NCBI RefSeq assembly: GCF_001704115.1
Contig: NZ_CP016895.1
Coordinates: forward strand, 186,001-250,000
Reading direction: 5' to 3'
DNA: 64,000 nt
Source: Acinetobacter larvae
Lineage (GTDB): Bacteria; Pseudomonadota; Gammaproteobacteria; Pseudomonadales; Moraxellaceae
A program made the translations under genes and the position numbers. Under the pieces are notes generated by a model. It did no database searches. It had not been told where the DNA came from and saw only the letters and a list, made by a program, of their open reading frames with translations. Of this stretch, positions 48,076 to 58,284 are shown one piece after another. Numbering within the stretch: the stretch's first letter is position 1; the number at the start of each line of letters is the position of its first letter.

Positions 48076-49737
48076 TTATGTTTTCTGAAACTTAATCTGC
48101 CGCAGTTGTTTGGCGTGTTGTAGGGTGGTTTCATTAATTTCCAAACCACCGCTCATGCGCGCCAATTCAAGTATTTGCTCTGCTTCTGCTAAACATAGAA
48201 TAGTGCTGCTCGCTGGGTCAGTTTGTTGTTTTTTCACCAATAAATGCTGGTCAGCTTGTGCGGCAACTTGTGCTTGATGGGTAATACAAAGAATTTGCAC
48301 ATGCTGCGCTAAGTCTGCTAATAATCGCCCGACGGTTTCGGCCGTACCACCACTGATCCCAACATCGATTTCGTCAAAAACCAACACTTCCGCTTCGGTT
48401 TTTTCAGCATTCATGACTTGCATAACCAGAGCAATCCTGGATAGCTCACCACCAGAGGCAACTTTTGCCAAAGGTTGTGCTGGAATGCCTTTATTGGCAC
48501 TAAACAGCAGCTGAATGGTACTCAGCCCTTCAGCATTGGGTTCATCTAGCGGTTCAAAACGAAACTCAAAATGTGCTTCGGGTAGAGCCAAGAGTTTGAC
48601 TTGTTCGGTCAATTGTTTGGCTAGCGGTATGGCGTGTTCACGGCGGATATTATCAAGCTGTGTTGCTTCGGTTAGGAAGTTTTGCTCGGTCTGAGCGACC
48701 AGTTCAGCCAGTGTTTCTGGGTCTTCTAAGGCTTGTAATTGCTCAAGTTCTTGTTGCCATTGTTGAGATTGTCCAAGCAGATCCTCTGGTTGCACACGGT
48801 ACTTACGTGCGAGACGGTGAAATACTTCTAGCTCAGAGTTTAGTTCTTCCATACGCTCTGGGTCAAAGCTTTGTCGATCGATATATTGTCTGAGCTGTGC
48901 GGTGGCATCGTCGAGTTCACTTTGCGCATTGAGTAATGCCGCATGAATGTCTGCTAGTTGTTGGCTACGACCAGCATGGCTTTCGAGACGACGAATAATA
49001 GACGATATTTCTTGGCTGATATTCGGTTCAGCTTCTTCTAGCGCATTCAGGCTATAACTACAATCTTGCATAATGCTTTCATGATGACTGAGTTGATCGA
49101 ATTCTTGCTCAATCTCACTGTAGTTGATTGCTATAACATCTTCTAATTCTTCAAGTTGTAGTTGTAGGGTTTCGATACGCTGTAAGCGGCTGGCTTGTGC
49201 GGCAATGGCTGCTTGATGTTGGCGAATGGTTTTTTGCCAAAGACTATAGGCTTCACGCACACGTTTGGCTGGTTCAGCAAAGCCACAATACAGGTCCAGC
49301 CAACGTCTTGGATAAGGGGGGTCTAATAACTGTTGTTGGCTATGTTGGCTATAGAGTTGAACCAAGAGTCGACCAATTTCTTTGAGTTCAGCCAAACTGC
49401 TTGGTCGACCATTAATCCATGCTTTACTACGACCGGTCGCAAAAATTACACGGCGTAAATGGATTTCACCCGTATCATCATTGAGTTCATGTAGATTCAG
49501 CCACTGGGCTTCAGGACTGGTCGCTTGATAGCTAAATACGGCGGTAATGTCAGCCTTGTCTGCACCATAACGTACATAATTACTGTCAGTCCGTTCTCCA
49601 AGACAAGCTGAAAGGGCATCGAGTAATAAGGATTTACCCGCACCTGTTTCGCCAGTCAGGACATTGAAGCCTGACTCAATGTCTAAAGCCAAATGATCTG
49701 CTAATGCAAAATTGATTAGATTTAAATGTGTCAGCAT
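48076..49737 (-). CDS. recN: DNA repair protein RecN
   Basis: 553-residue SMC-like ATPase for double-strand-break repair. Walker A GETGAGKS (residues 29-36) follows MLTHLNLINFALADHLALDIESGFNVLT. It has RVIFATGRSKAWING, a long central coiled coil (about 150-370), then signature VASGGELSRIALVMQ and Walker B VLVFDEIDVGISGGTA with ITHQAQVAAQAD. Complete and normal length. It is transcribed alone; convergent with the lipoprotein gene. Confidence 0.97.
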   Translation of the reverse strand: MLTHLNLINFALADHLALDIESGFNVLTGETGAGKSLLLDALSACLGERTDSNYVRYGADKADITAVFSYQATSPEAQWLNLHELNDDTGEIHLRRVIFATGRSKAWINGRPSSLAELKEIGRLLVQLYSQHSQQQLLDPPYPRRWLDLYCGFAEPAKRVREAYSLWQKTIRQHQAAIAAQASRLQRIETLQLQLEELEDVIAINYSEIEQEFDQLSHHESIMQDCSYSLNALEEAEPNISQEISSIIRRLESHAGRSQQLADIHAALLNAQSELDDATAQLRQYIDRQSFDPERMEELNSELEVFHRLARKYRVQPEDLLGQSQQWQQELEQLQALEDPETLAELVAQTEQNFLTEATQLDNIRREHAIPLAKQLTEQVKLLALPEAHFEFRFEPLDEPNAEGLSTIQLLFSANKGIPAQPLAKVASGGELSRIALVMQVMNAEKTEAEVLVFDEIDVGISGGTAETVGRLLADLAQHVQILCITHQAQVAAQADQHLLVKKQQTDPASSTILCLAEAEQILELARMSGGLEINETTLQHAKQLRQIKFQKT

Positions 49738-50196
49738 AAAAGCATCCGCACGAAAGCCACAAACTTCAAGGTGATTAGGTGGATCTAGGGCTTAATACCT
49801 AGCATCACTTTTGTAGGGCGCTTGATCTTACTGTGATCAACAAACCCTATTTTTATCGTGTTAAAATAACACGAACAGCGGGTAGATTCCCACTATTGCC
49901 GACCTAAGTTTCCAATTAAATATCACATAAAAAGGCTCTTTTGTGTGAACAAACAAAATACTGACGATCTCTCAAGTCGTCAAAAAATGTCATTATATGT
50001 GCCTGTTACATCGGATAATATGTTGTGTTTGAGTTTTAATTGGCAATGTTTACAAAATGGGTGAGCAAACATTGCTATTTGCTGAATAATGCCTGTTAAT
50101 TGCGAAAGTTGGTGAATTGATTGATTCATTTAGTGACCAACATGTAAACTAGCAGCATCATAATTTAAATAAGTGCGCATTATCTGGAGAATACGC
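49738..50196. other. Divergent spacer between recN and ppnP
   Basis: 459 AT-rich bases, no credible gene. Contains a small dyad TGACGA...TCGTCA (49961-49981). Promoters for both flanking genes are expected here. I saw no clear LexA box. Confidence 0.5.
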
Positions 50197-50520
50197 ATGT
50201 CATCACAGTTTGATCACGTTTCTGTAATTAAAAAGTCTAATGTCTATTTTGGTGGATTGTGTGTTAGTCATACCGTTCAATTTGAAGATGGCACGAAAAA
50301 AACCTTGGGAGTGATTTTACCGACCAATCAACCACTGCGTTTTGAGACCCATGTACCTGAGCGCATGGAAATTATTTCTGGTGAATGCCGTGTCAAAATC
50401 GCCGACAGTGCAGAAGATGAACTATTCCGTGCTGGGCAATCCTTTTATGTACCCGGCAATAGTACCTTTACCATCGAGAGTGATGACGTGCTAGATTACG
50501 TTTGCCATCTGGAAGGCTAA
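50197..50520 (+). CDS. ppnP: Pyrimidine/purine nucleoside phosphorylase PpnP
   Basis: 107 residues from ATG 50197 (GGAG 8 bases upstream; an earlier in-frame ATG at 50173 lacks this). Single cupin domain of the DUF1255 family: [41 protein letters not shown] and [15 protein letters not shown]. It phosphorolyses several nucleosides. Monocistronic, ending at the terminator 50598. Confidence 0.94.
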   Translation: MSSQFDHVSVIKKSNVYFGGLCVSHTVQFEDGTKKTLGVILPTNQPLRFETHVPERMEIISGECRVKIADSAEDELFRAGQSFYVPGNSTFTIESDDVLDYVCHLEG

Positions 50521-50597
50521 GGTCACGATTGATCTGATCAGCTATGACCAATTCACCAACATTTCAGCTGTAGTTTCAGGTAAAATGGCTACAGATA

Positions 50598-50630
50598 AAA
50601 TCCTGTAAAGCTGGCTTTGCAGGATTTTTC
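50598..50630 (+). terminator. Rho-independent terminator after ppnP
   Basis: 13-bp stem AAATCCTGTAAAG (50598-50610) / CTTTGCAGGATTT (50615-50627) with loop CTGG and a TTTTT tail. Confidence 0.92.
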
Positions 50631-50675
50631 ATTTTCTTTATTGCTGTATTTCTGATTGATAAACCGAGGTCATGC

Positions 50676-51425
50676 ATGGCAAAAGCTGAATATTATTATG
50701 GCGTACACGCTGTAGAATCATTATTAGAACTTGAGCCAGAACGCGTTTTGACCTTGTTTACCTTGAAAGGTCGTGACGATCAACGTTTGCAACACATCTT
50801 GCAGTTGGCTGAACCCTTTGGGATTAGTGTGCAAAAAGCCAGTCGTGACAGTTTAGAAAAATTGGCTGGGTTGCCTTTTCACCAAGGGGTCGTGGCTGCC
50901 GTGCGTCCACATCCAACTTTAAATGAAAAAGACTTGGACCAACTGCTGGATGCCAATTCACAGGTTTTACTACTGGCTTTGGACCAAATAACAGATCCGC
51001 ATAATTTAGGTGCCTGCATCCGTACTGCGGCAGCGATGGGGGTGCAGGCAGTGATTGTGCCGCGAGATCGTTCTGCCAGTTTGACACCCACTGCACGCAA
51101 AGTCGCAGCAGGTGGTGCAGAGAAAGTGAAGTTTATTCAAGTCACTAACTTGGCGCGGACTTTGGCGCATGTGCGTGAGCAATACCTATTGCGTGTGGTC
51201 GGCACCATGCTGGATGAGCACGCTTTGCCCATTCATCAGTGTGATTTAACGGGTGGCCTCGTGGTCGTGATGGGGGCTGAAGATACTGGCATTCGCCCTA
51301 TTACTCAATCACAGTGTGACCAAACGGTTTATATTCCGATGGCAGGTCAGCTCCAAAGTCTCAATGTGAGTGTGGCAACGGGGATGGCGTTGTATGAGGC
51401 ACAGCGTCAGCGCCAGCTCTCATAA
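50676..51425 (+). CDS. rlmB: 23S rRNA (guanosine-2'-O)-methyltransferase RlmB
   Basis: 249-residue SPOUT enzyme modifying G2251 of 23S rRNA. N-terminal substrate-binding domain (YYYGVHAVESLLELEPERVL), then SpoU motifs LALDQITDPHNLGACIRTAAAMG, VVVMGAEDTGIRP and IPMAGQLQSLNVSVATGMALYEAQRQR forming the AdoMet knot. Complete, typical length. Confidence 0.95.
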   Translation: MAKAEYYYGVHAVESLLELEPERVLTLFTLKGRDDQRLQHILQLAEPFGISVQKASRDSLEKLAGLPFHQGVVAAVRPHPTLNEKDLDQLLDANSQVLLLALDQITDPHNLGACIRTAAAMGVQAVIVPRDRSASLTPTARKVAAGGAEKVKFIQVTNLARTLAHVREQYLLRVVGTMLDEHALPIHQCDLTGGLVVVMGAEDTGIRPITQSQCDQTVYIPMAGQLQSLNVSVATGMALYEAQRQRQLS

Positions 51426-51483
51426 GCTTGTACCTTTTTATTGATTGATTCATGCATTATTTTTAGCCAATACGAGAAAGAAC

Positions 51484-52470
51484 ATGTTAAGCACCCGGAA
51501 CCAGGGCTATCTCTTCGTGACCATCACGATGTTGATTTGGGGCGGTTTCACCATCACTTCGCGCTTAAATGCGATGTGGCATATTAGTGCTTGGGACATT
51601 ACCGCGCTGCGCTTTGGTTTAGCATTTTGTATTTTATTGCCGATTTTATGCATTAAAAAAGATATTGCTTTTTTATGGCAAAACAAACAGCCCTTTGTGT
51701 TGGCAATGGTAGGGGGCGTGGCATATTGTTTGACTTGTTATAGTGCTTTTCAATATGTTCCTGCTGCTCATGCAGCAATCTTTCTCAATGGTTGTGTGCC
51801 ACTGTGTACCGCAGTGGCCGGATATGTGCTGTTTAAATATCCTTTTGGTCGAGATACTTGGTTAAGTTTGTTGATCATGCTCAGTGCCATCGCTGTGATG
51901 AGTTATTTAATGTACCAGATGACGGGTGTTGCCTTTAGTTTGGGGGATGGTTTGTTTTTTATTAGCGCTATCCTCTGGGGTATTTTTACTGTCCTTTTAC
52001 GACAATGGCAAATCACTGCATGGCATGCCATGACGGGAGTGGCAATTTGGTCTGCGATCATCTATATCCCCTTATATCTCCTTTTTATTCCTAAACATTT
52101 AAGCGATGCCGAGTCTATTCATCTTGTTGTGCAAACGCTATTTCACGGCATCATGGTGGTGATGATTGCGACCTTAAGTTATGTGGAGGCGATTAAGCGT
52201 CTAGGGGCTTTTAAGGCGGGTAGTATTGTAACCTTGGCACCATTTATTGCGGCTTTGGTGGCTGTTCCGCTGCTGAATGAACCGCTCAATATGGCTATTG
52301 TGTCCGGTTTGATTGGTATGGCAATAGGAGCGCTACAGCCTTGGCGTTGGATTGGGCGCCAGGATAGTCTAAGCCGATCATTGGCGAAGCAACGACAACG
52401 AGAACAACACCAGCACCAGCCGCAACAGTCAGCAAAGCAGCAAGAAAAACCGCAAGAACACCAAGAATAA
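51484..52470 (+). CDS. DMT superfamily (EamA) transporter
   Basis: 328 residues from ATG 51484 (GAGAAAG upstream; an earlier TTG rejected). Ten predicted membrane helices in two EamA repeats (GYLFVTITMLIWGGFTITSRLNAMWH; DGLFFISAILWGIFTVLLRQWQ). Substrate unknown. The last 30 residues are a hydrophilic Gln/His/Lys-rich tail (REQHQHQPQQSAKQQ type), not part of the fold. It is convergent with coaE. Confidence 0.88.
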   Translation: MLSTRNQGYLFVTITMLIWGGFTITSRLNAMWHISAWDITALRFGLAFCILLPILCIKKDIAFLWQNKQPFVLAMVGGVAYCLTCYSAFQYVPAAHAAIFLNGCVPLCTAVAGYVLFKYPFGRDTWLSLLIMLSAIAVMSYLMYQMTGVAFSLGDGLFFISAILWGIFTVLLRQWQITAWHAMTGVAIWSAIIYIPLYLLFIPKHLSDAESIHLVVQTLFHGIMVVMIATLSYVEAIKRLGAFKAGSIVTLAPFIAALVAVPLLNEPLNMAIVSGLIGMAIGALQPWRWIGRQDSLSRSLAKQRQREQHQHQPQQSAKQQEKPQEHQE

Positions 52471-52500
52471 ACTGCTCTCTAAGTGAGTCCTAAGATGGTT

Positions 52501-53118
52501 TTATTGCGGCGGCTGTGTTGCTTGCTGGGCATATTGCAAATATTGCTGATGCAATGTAGCAAGCTGTTGATATAAATGACTGAGATCACCATCATTGAGC
52601 ACAATGTCATCGGCATGTTGTTGCTTATGCTGGCGCGGCATTTGAGTGGCAATAATTTTTTCAATCTGTGCGTGGCTTTGTTGATCTCGTTGACTGGCGC
52701 GTTGTCGCTGTAGCTCAGTTGTGGCATCAATCAGTACATTACGTTGCGTCAGTTGGTGCTGTCCTGTTTCAAACAATAAGGGTGAAACTAAAATCACATA
52801 GGGGCTTTGTGCAGCCTGTAATTGTTTTAAAATTTCCGCGCGAATAGCAGGATGCGTTATGGCTTCAAGTTGTTGTTTTGCGCTGGGATCATTGAAAATA
52901 TGTTCACGTAAGGCGCGGCGGTCTAGCTCACCTGCTTGATTGATGACCCAAGCACCAAAGTGTTGTTGAATCTGCGCCAGTAGCGGTTGACCCGCAGCGA
53001 CGACTTGATGGGCCACCACATCGGCATCGACAATGACAATACCTTGCTGCGCAAACCAATCGCTGGCAACTGTTTTGCCACTTCCGATACCACCGGTTAA
53101 ACCGACAATAAACTGCAT
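52501..53118 (-). CDS. coaE: Dephospho-CoA kinase
   Basis: 205 residues; P-loop GGIGSGKT (9-16), VDADVVAHQVV, LDRRALREHIF and HPAIRAEI are the family blocks. It catalyses the last step of coenzyme A synthesis. Third gene of the minus-strand pilB-pilC-pilD-coaE cluster, a conserved arrangement. Confidence 0.96.
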   Translation of the reverse strand: MQFIVGLTGGIGSGKTVASDWFAQQGIVIVDADVVAHQVVAAGQPLLAQIQQHFGAWVINQAGELDRRALREHIFNDPSAKQQLEAITHPAIRAEILKQLQAAQSPYVILVSPLLFETGQHQLTQRNVLIDATTELQRQRASQRDQQSHAQIEKIIATQMPRQHKQQHADDIVLNDGDLSHLYQQLATLHQQYLQYAQQATQPPQ

Positions 53119-53161
53119 AAAACTTTCCTAAACTTTTGCTGTTGATGTATTTGCTCTGTAT

Positions 53162-54064
53162 TTAGAGTTGCCAATACCAATGCATCAAGTCTTTGCCATA
53201 CAGTAAAGTAATCCAGCCAGCAATGGCGAGGTAGGGACCAAATGCAAAAGCACGATTATCTTGACGCACTTTTAATAAAATCATTCCAATGATTGCACCG
53301 AGCATGGATGAAAGCAAGATTAGCAAAGGCAGCTGTTCTACACCGAGCCAGGCACCCAATGCGGCCAGAAGTTTAAAGTCGCCATAGCCCATGCCTTCTT
53401 TGCCTGTAAACAACTTAAATAAAAAATATACCATCCATAAGCTTAGAAAACCAAAGACATAGCCCCAAATGGCTGACTGTGCTGTACTCAATAAACCGAA
53501 GCTATTACACATTAGACCCAAACCGGCTAGGGGGAGGGTGATGCGATCGGGTAAGAGCTGCCAATCAAGATCTATAAAGCTGAGTGCAATCAGTGCCCAA
53601 GTCAACAATAAGGCAGCCAACATGGTGCTACTGACAGCAAAAACATGAACCACCCATAAGGAGCACAACAGTGTCAGTGCTTCAACCAGCGGATAGCGCC
53701 AAGGAATGGGTTGCTGACAATCGGCACAACGACCTTTGAGTAGCAACCAACTCAGCAGTGGAATATTATGATAAAAGCGAATCTTATGCTGACATTGTGG
53801 GCAATGTGATGCCGGTAAGCTAAGACTCATTGTCGCAGGTGAGGGCTGTGAATTGGTATCAATGTCAGCTTCGGCTGCTGGTGTGTGTTGTGTATGTTGC
53901 GCCTGTTGTTCGGCTAGATATTCTTGTTGCCATTGTGATTGCATGATCAAGGGTATGCGGTAAATCACTACATTTAAAAAGCTGCCCACACAAAGACTCA
54001 GTAGACCTATGCTGCTATAGCATGCAAGCTCGGAGCTGGCTAAAAAAATGAGTAGTTCTTGCAT
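53162..54064 (-). CDS. pilD: Type IV prepilin peptidase/N-methylase PilD
   Basis: 300 residues. N-terminal methylase region with SFLNVVIYRIPL and the tetra-Cys zinc motif (CPQCQ...CADCQQPIPWRYPLVE). Catalytic Asp residues appear in SFIDLDWQLLPD and GYGDFKLLAALGAWLG. About eight helices. It cleaves and N-methylates prepilins. An additional hydrophilic insert (AEADIDTNSQPS region, about residues 62-80) lies before the zinc motif. Confidence 0.95.
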   Translation of the reverse strand: MQELLIFLASSELACYSSIGLLSLCVGSFLNVVIYRIPLIMQSQWQQEYLAEQQAQHTQHTPAAEADIDTNSQPSPATMSLSLPASHCPQCQHKIRFYHNIPLLSWLLLKGRCADCQQPIPWRYPLVEALTLLCSLWVVHVFAVSSTMLAALLLTWALIALSFIDLDWQLLPDRITLPLAGLGLMCNSFGLLSTAQSAIWGYVFGFLSLWMVYFLFKLFTGKEGMGYGDFKLLAALGAWLGVEQLPLLILLSSMLGAIIGMILLKVRQDNRAFAFGPYLAIAGWITLLYGKDLMHWYWQL

Positions 54065-54080
54065 TAAAAAATCTCTTGCA

Positions 54081-55337
54081 TTAAATGGCTAATCCCATCT
54101 GAAAAATCGGTAAATACATGGCAATGATCAGTGTTGCTACGATGGCTGCCAATAGTAATAGCAATAACGGTTCTAAGAGCACCATGAGGCTTGCCATTTG
54201 TTGTGCCAGTTCTTGTTCAAGCTGTTGTGCAATTTGTTGTAGCATACAATCGAGTTGTCCTGATGTTTCACCTATTGCGATCATTTGTACCAGCAATGCT
54301 GGAAAGCGTTGGCTTCGACGCATGGCAAAATGCAGTTGCTGTCCAGCGGAAACATCGGCTTGAATCTGCTGAATTGCTTGTTCATAAAGCTGATTTTGAC
54401 TGGCATTTGCGGCTAATTGCAGCGCTTCGGGTAACGCCAATCCAGCAGCAAAAGTCGTTGCTAAAATTCGACTAAAACGCGCAATAATGCTTTGTTGAAT
54501 CAGATTGCCAAAAATAGGCAATCTTAAACTGAACGCATGACCATAATATTGCAATTTTTGATTCTGTCGATAGGCATGACGTAGTAATCGATATATGAGA
54601 TAAGTACATCCGAGTATAATTAGCCCATGCTGTTGTAATTGTTCCGATAGTTTGAGCACGAATAAGGTGAGCCAAGGTAAGTCAGCAGCAAGGCTTTGGA
54701 ACATGGTTTGAAAAATTGGGATGACGTAAATCAATAGAACACAGCTCACCCCCGCAGCGGTGAGTAGCACCAGGATTGGGTAACGCAGTGCTTGTCGTAG
54801 CTGTGTTTGCAATTTTAGCGTGCGATCTTGATATTGCGCCGCATATTGAAGCATGGCATCGAGTTCACCCGCTTGTTCACCAGATGCAATGAAGGCGCAA
54901 AATAAAGCATCAAAATATTGAGGATGTGCTTGCAGGGTATGAGAGAAACTATGACCTGCTTGTAGATCGACTTGTAAGTGATGCAATAAGGCTTGCATGC
55001 TGAGTTTTGCACTTGCGCTTTGTAGAAGTTGTAAGCTTTGTAATAAGGGAATGCCTGCTTGTAGCAGGGTTGCGAGCTGTTTACTGAATGCGCAAAGATC
55101 TCGCATGTCTATGCGCTGCGAACGCCAGACGAAGCGACTAATTTTTTTCTCAACCAGATAATGAATATGAATGCCTTGCTGACGTAATTGTTGTTTGGCT
55201 CGACTAAGATTTTCGGCATGTAAGTTGCCGCGTACTTTTTGCCCTTGGGTATGTTGTCCCCGATATACATAGTATTTGAGAGGCTTGCTTGTCGCGGCAG
55301 ATTGAGCCGTTTGCGTCACAATAGTCGGTTTGAGCAT
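54081..55337 (-). CDS. pilC: Type IV pilus inner-membrane platform protein PilC
   Basis: 418 residues with two T2SF domains (about 83-205 and 285-405). Signature blocks: FSKQLATLLQAGIPLLQSLQLL, FIASGEQAGELDAML and the second copy FSRILATTFAAGLALPEALQLA with IGETSGQLDCML. Three membrane helices. It works with PilB in pilus extension. Located between pilB (9 bases) and pilD (16 bases). Confidence 0.95.
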   Translation of the reverse strand: MLKPTIVTQTAQSAATSKPLKYYVYRGQHTQGQKVRGNLHAENLSRAKQQLRQQGIHIHYLVEKKISRFVWRSQRIDMRDLCAFSKQLATLLQAGIPLLQSLQLLQSASAKLSMQALLHHLQVDLQAGHSFSHTLQAHPQYFDALFCAFIASGEQAGELDAMLQYAAQYQDRTLKLQTQLRQALRYPILVLLTAAGVSCVLLIYVIPIFQTMFQSLAADLPWLTLFVLKLSEQLQQHGLIILGCTYLIYRLLRHAYRQNQKLQYYGHAFSLRLPIFGNLIQQSIIARFSRILATTFAAGLALPEALQLAANASQNQLYEQAIQQIQADVSAGQQLHFAMRRSQRFPALLVQMIAIGETSGQLDCMLQQIAQQLEQELAQQMASLMVLLEPLLLLLLAAIVATLIIAMYLPIFQMGLAI

Positions 55338-55346
55338 GGCGAAAGT

Positions 55347-57125
55347 CTATACAATGCTGGATGTTACTGGGTTGAGCGCATGGCTGAGTACGCGATTTAC
55401 TTCTTGTAAAGAGGTCTGCCCTTGCAGTACCTGAGTCAAAGCTGCTTGATGTAAGTTGTTAAAACCTTGTTGCTCCGCCTGTTGGGCAATGGCAGTCGCA
55501 CTGGCATCCCTTAAAATCAGCTGGTGAATTTCAGGCGTGATCGGCAGCATTTCATAAATGGCAAAACGCCCTTTATAGCCATCATGGCATTTGTTGCATT
55601 GCGCTGCTTGATAGAGGGTTGGATGGTGCTGTAATTGCGAGGCATGGAAACCCATCGCGTATAGGCTGTCTAAAGGAACATCTAAGGCATATTTACAATG
55701 CGGACATAAACGCCGTAATAAACGTTGGGCAATCACTAAGTTGACTGCACTGGCGATATTAAATGCCGCGATGCCCATATGTCTGAGCCGGGTCAGTGTT
55801 TCTGCTGCACTATTGGTATGTAACGTCGATAACACCAAATGCCCCGTTTGTGCTGCTTTAATGGCAAGTTCTGCGGTATCGATATCTCGAATTTCACCCA
55901 GCATCATAATGTCTGGATCTTGGCGTAAAAATGCTTTCAGTGCGGTAGCAAAATCTAGACCCGCTTTGGGATTGACATTGACTTGATTAATACCTTCTAG
56001 CTGAATCTCTACAGGGTCTTCAACGGTACTGATATTGAGATGTTGCTGATTGAGTAAGCGCAGACCACTATAGAGCGATGCGGTTTTACCAGAGCCGGTT
56101 GGTCCTGTAATCAGTAACATGCCTTGTGGCTTATATAAGTTGTCTAAAAATAATTGGCTTTGTTGTGGGTTTAGCCCCAGTTGCTCAAAGCTGAAATGGC
56201 TATTGCGAGTATCTAAAATCCTCAACACAATTTTTTCACCAAATAAAGTCGGTAAGGTGCTGATACGTAGGTCAATTACATGTTGTCCTAAACCATGAAA
56301 GCGAATGCGACCATCTTGTGGGATACGTTTCTCGGCAATGTCCAGTTGTGCCATGACTTTGAGCCGCGCCGCAATCCGCAGAGCCAGTTGTGGTGGCGGC
56401 GAGCTCATGCTGTGAAGTAAACCATCAATGCGGTAACGTACACGATAACTGTTGGCATAGGGCTCAAAGTGCAGATCCGATGCACCCAAATGCAGTGCAT
56501 CCGCGACCAATTTGTTGAGATAGCGCACCACGATGGGGGTATCTTCATTATGTGACACTAAACTTGCTGGAATAAGCTCTTCTGTTGTCGTGCCTTGATG
56601 AGCTTCTTGTGCCAGATCTTGTTCCTGAAAATTATGATCATGATGGTCTGGGAAATATTGATCTAAGCAATGGCACAGTTGATCATGTGTGACCAATACC
56701 GGTTCTATGTTGAGATTACTATGAAAGCCGATGGCTTGAATGGCATCGAGACGACTCGGGTCACTCATGGCTAAACGCAAACGATCCTGTGTAATGCCAA
56801 GTGGTAATACCTGATAATAGTGTAATAAGCTCGGATTGATTAGATTTTTAGGCAATAGATCAGGGTCATAATGAGAGAGATCCAGTACCGTTTCATTGAA
56901 TTCTAAACCGATTTGCTGGGCGAGTTGGGCGGCATTTAAGTGAAGTTCATCGACCAGATAAGCAATGATGTGCTTTTGCTGTGCCTCAGCCTGTTGCATG
57001 GCGAGTAGCATGGCATCTTGACTGAGTAATTGCTGTTCCACGAAGCGTCTGAGTAAGCCAGACAGCACAATCTGCTGATTGAGCGCTGGAAGTATGGGGT
57101 GTTCTGCGCGATCAAAGCGAGCCAT
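55347..57125 (-). CDS. pilB: Type IV pilus assembly ATPase PilB
   Basis: 592 residues. N-terminal MshEN-like region (1-150), then ATPase core with ASDLHFEPYANSYRVRYRIDG, Walker A GPTGSGKT (341-348), Asp box STVEDPVEI, Walker B LRQDPDIMMLGEIRD, and His box STLHTNSAAET. A tetra-Cys zinc site (CPHC / CNKC) lies around 470-515. It powers pilus extension for twitching and natural transformation. Slightly longer than usual (about 570). Confidence 0.96.
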   Translation of the reverse strand: MARFDRAEHPILPALNQQIVLSGLLRRFVEQQLLSQDAMLLAMQQAEAQQKHIIAYLVDELHLNAAQLAQQIGLEFNETVLDLSHYDPDLLPKNLINPSLLHYYQVLPLGITQDRLRLAMSDPSRLDAIQAIGFHSNLNIEPVLVTHDQLCHCLDQYFPDHHDHNFQEQDLAQEAHQGTTTEELIPASLVSHNEDTPIVVRYLNKLVADALHLGASDLHFEPYANSYRVRYRIDGLLHSMSSPPPQLALRIAARLKVMAQLDIAEKRIPQDGRIRFHGLGQHVIDLRISTLPTLFGEKIVLRILDTRNSHFSFEQLGLNPQQSQLFLDNLYKPQGMLLITGPTGSGKTASLYSGLRLLNQQHLNISTVEDPVEIQLEGINQVNVNPKAGLDFATALKAFLRQDPDIMMLGEIRDIDTAELAIKAAQTGHLVLSTLHTNSAAETLTRLRHMGIAAFNIASAVNLVIAQRLLRRLCPHCKYALDVPLDSLYAMGFHASQLQHHPTLYQAAQCNKCHDGYKGRFAIYEMLPITPEIHQLILRDASATAIAQQAEQQGFNNLHQAALTQVLQGQTSLQEVNRVLSHALNPVTSSIV

Positions 57126-57479
57126 AGGCGATTACTCCCGTTACTTCAGTCATTATTTTTGTTTGTAATGAAAAATCTTTCGTGCTGAATGTGAACATTG
57201 ATCGGTGTTCTAGTTCAGGGTGTTCTGGTTCAAATTAGAATATATGGTTCTGATTGTAAGCCGTAGAGGGAAAGTAGCGTGATTGATGATGCCTTGACCA
57301 TATTTTCAGTGGTATTTCGATAGCCCGTGACAAAATCTGCTGGGTGAAGTTGACAAACCAAGGTGAATATTTAATCTACTTGGATGGCGGGATTAAATTA
57401 TGTAAATCACTGTGAAAAAATTCTATAACTTTAAAATTCCGTGTAGAATGAGCGCATTTTTTGGTAAAAGGCTAGATGT
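57126..57479. other. Divergent spacer between pilB and tpiA
   Basis: 354 bases, AT-rich, no credible gene. The tpiA side contains TGTAGAAT (57441-57448), a plausible extended -10 about 30 bases before the ATG. Confidence 0.5.
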
Positions 57480-58271
57480 ATGTCGAGTTCGGCTATTACT
57501 CCTTGGGTTGTCGGCAATTGGAAAATGAACCCAATGCAGGCGGATGCTCAGCAACTCATTCAATCCTTTAAACAACAATTGCAACAAGCACCGTTGAGTG
57601 CAGCACAATGTCATATTGCCGTGGCACCCATTGCATTACACTTATTAACTGTGCAACAGCAGCTTGCAGATGCCGCAGTACCCGTCGCCGTAGTTGCACA
57701 AGATGTATCGCGTCAAGCGGGCACAGGGGCATATACGGGTGAAATCAGTGCTGAACTACTCAAAGACAGTGGCATAGACACCGTGTTGATCGGGCATTCT
57801 GAACGCCGTGAACTGTTTGCAGATACATCTGTTGTGGTGGCAGAAAAAGTTAAAAATGCTTTAAACGCAGGGCTACGCGTGATTTACTGTGTGGGTGAAA
57901 GCTTGGCACAACGTGAAGAAGGTTTGGCAAATCAAGTGGTATTACAACAAATTTGTGATATTGCACGGGTTGTGCAAGCTGAACAATGGGCGCAAATCGT
58001 GATCGCCTATGAACCCATCTGGGCGATTGGCACTGGCAAGACGGCATCTCCCGAAGATGCACAAGCCATGCATGCCGCGATTCGTGAGGGGCTTGCGCAA
58101 ATCACAGCCTATGCAGCAAAGATGCCGATTCTCTATGGCGGTAGTGTAAAAGCAGACAATGCGCTGCAATTGGCAGCGTGTAAAGATATTAATGGTGCGT
58201 TGGTCGGCGGAGCATCTTTAGACGCTCAAAGCTTCTATCAGATCGCAACAGCCTTTGCTCAAACAAAATAA
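57480..58271 (+). CDS. tpiA: Triose-phosphate isomerase
   Basis: 263 residues; interconverts glyceraldehyde-3-phosphate and dihydroxyacetone phosphate. Active-site Asn13 and Lys15 (GNWKMNP), electrophile His106 (LIGHSERRE) and base Glu178 ([12 protein letters not shown]) are intact; phosphate loop YGGSVKADN. Followed by secG after 13 bases. Confidence 0.97.
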   Translation: MSSSAITPWVVGNWKMNPMQADAQQLIQSFKQQLQQAPLSAAQCHIAVAPIALHLLTVQQQLADAAVPVAVVAQDVSRQAGTGAYTGEISAELLKDSGIDTVLIGHSERRELFADTSVVVAEKVKNALNAGLRVIYCVGESLAQREEGLANQVVLQQICDIARVVQAEQWAQIVIAYEPIWAIGTGKTASPEDAQAMHAAIREGLAQITAYAAKMPILYGGSVKADNALQLAACKDINGALVGGASLDAQSFYQIATAFAQTK

Positions 58272-58284
58272 TAAGGAGTTGCGC

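Noticed and set aside
52380..52470. Gln/His-rich C-terminal tail of the DMT transporter as a functional metal-binding domain
   Set aside because: The stretch is simple low-complexity sequence at the very end of the gene and may only be a drifted tail; no ordered His motif is visible.
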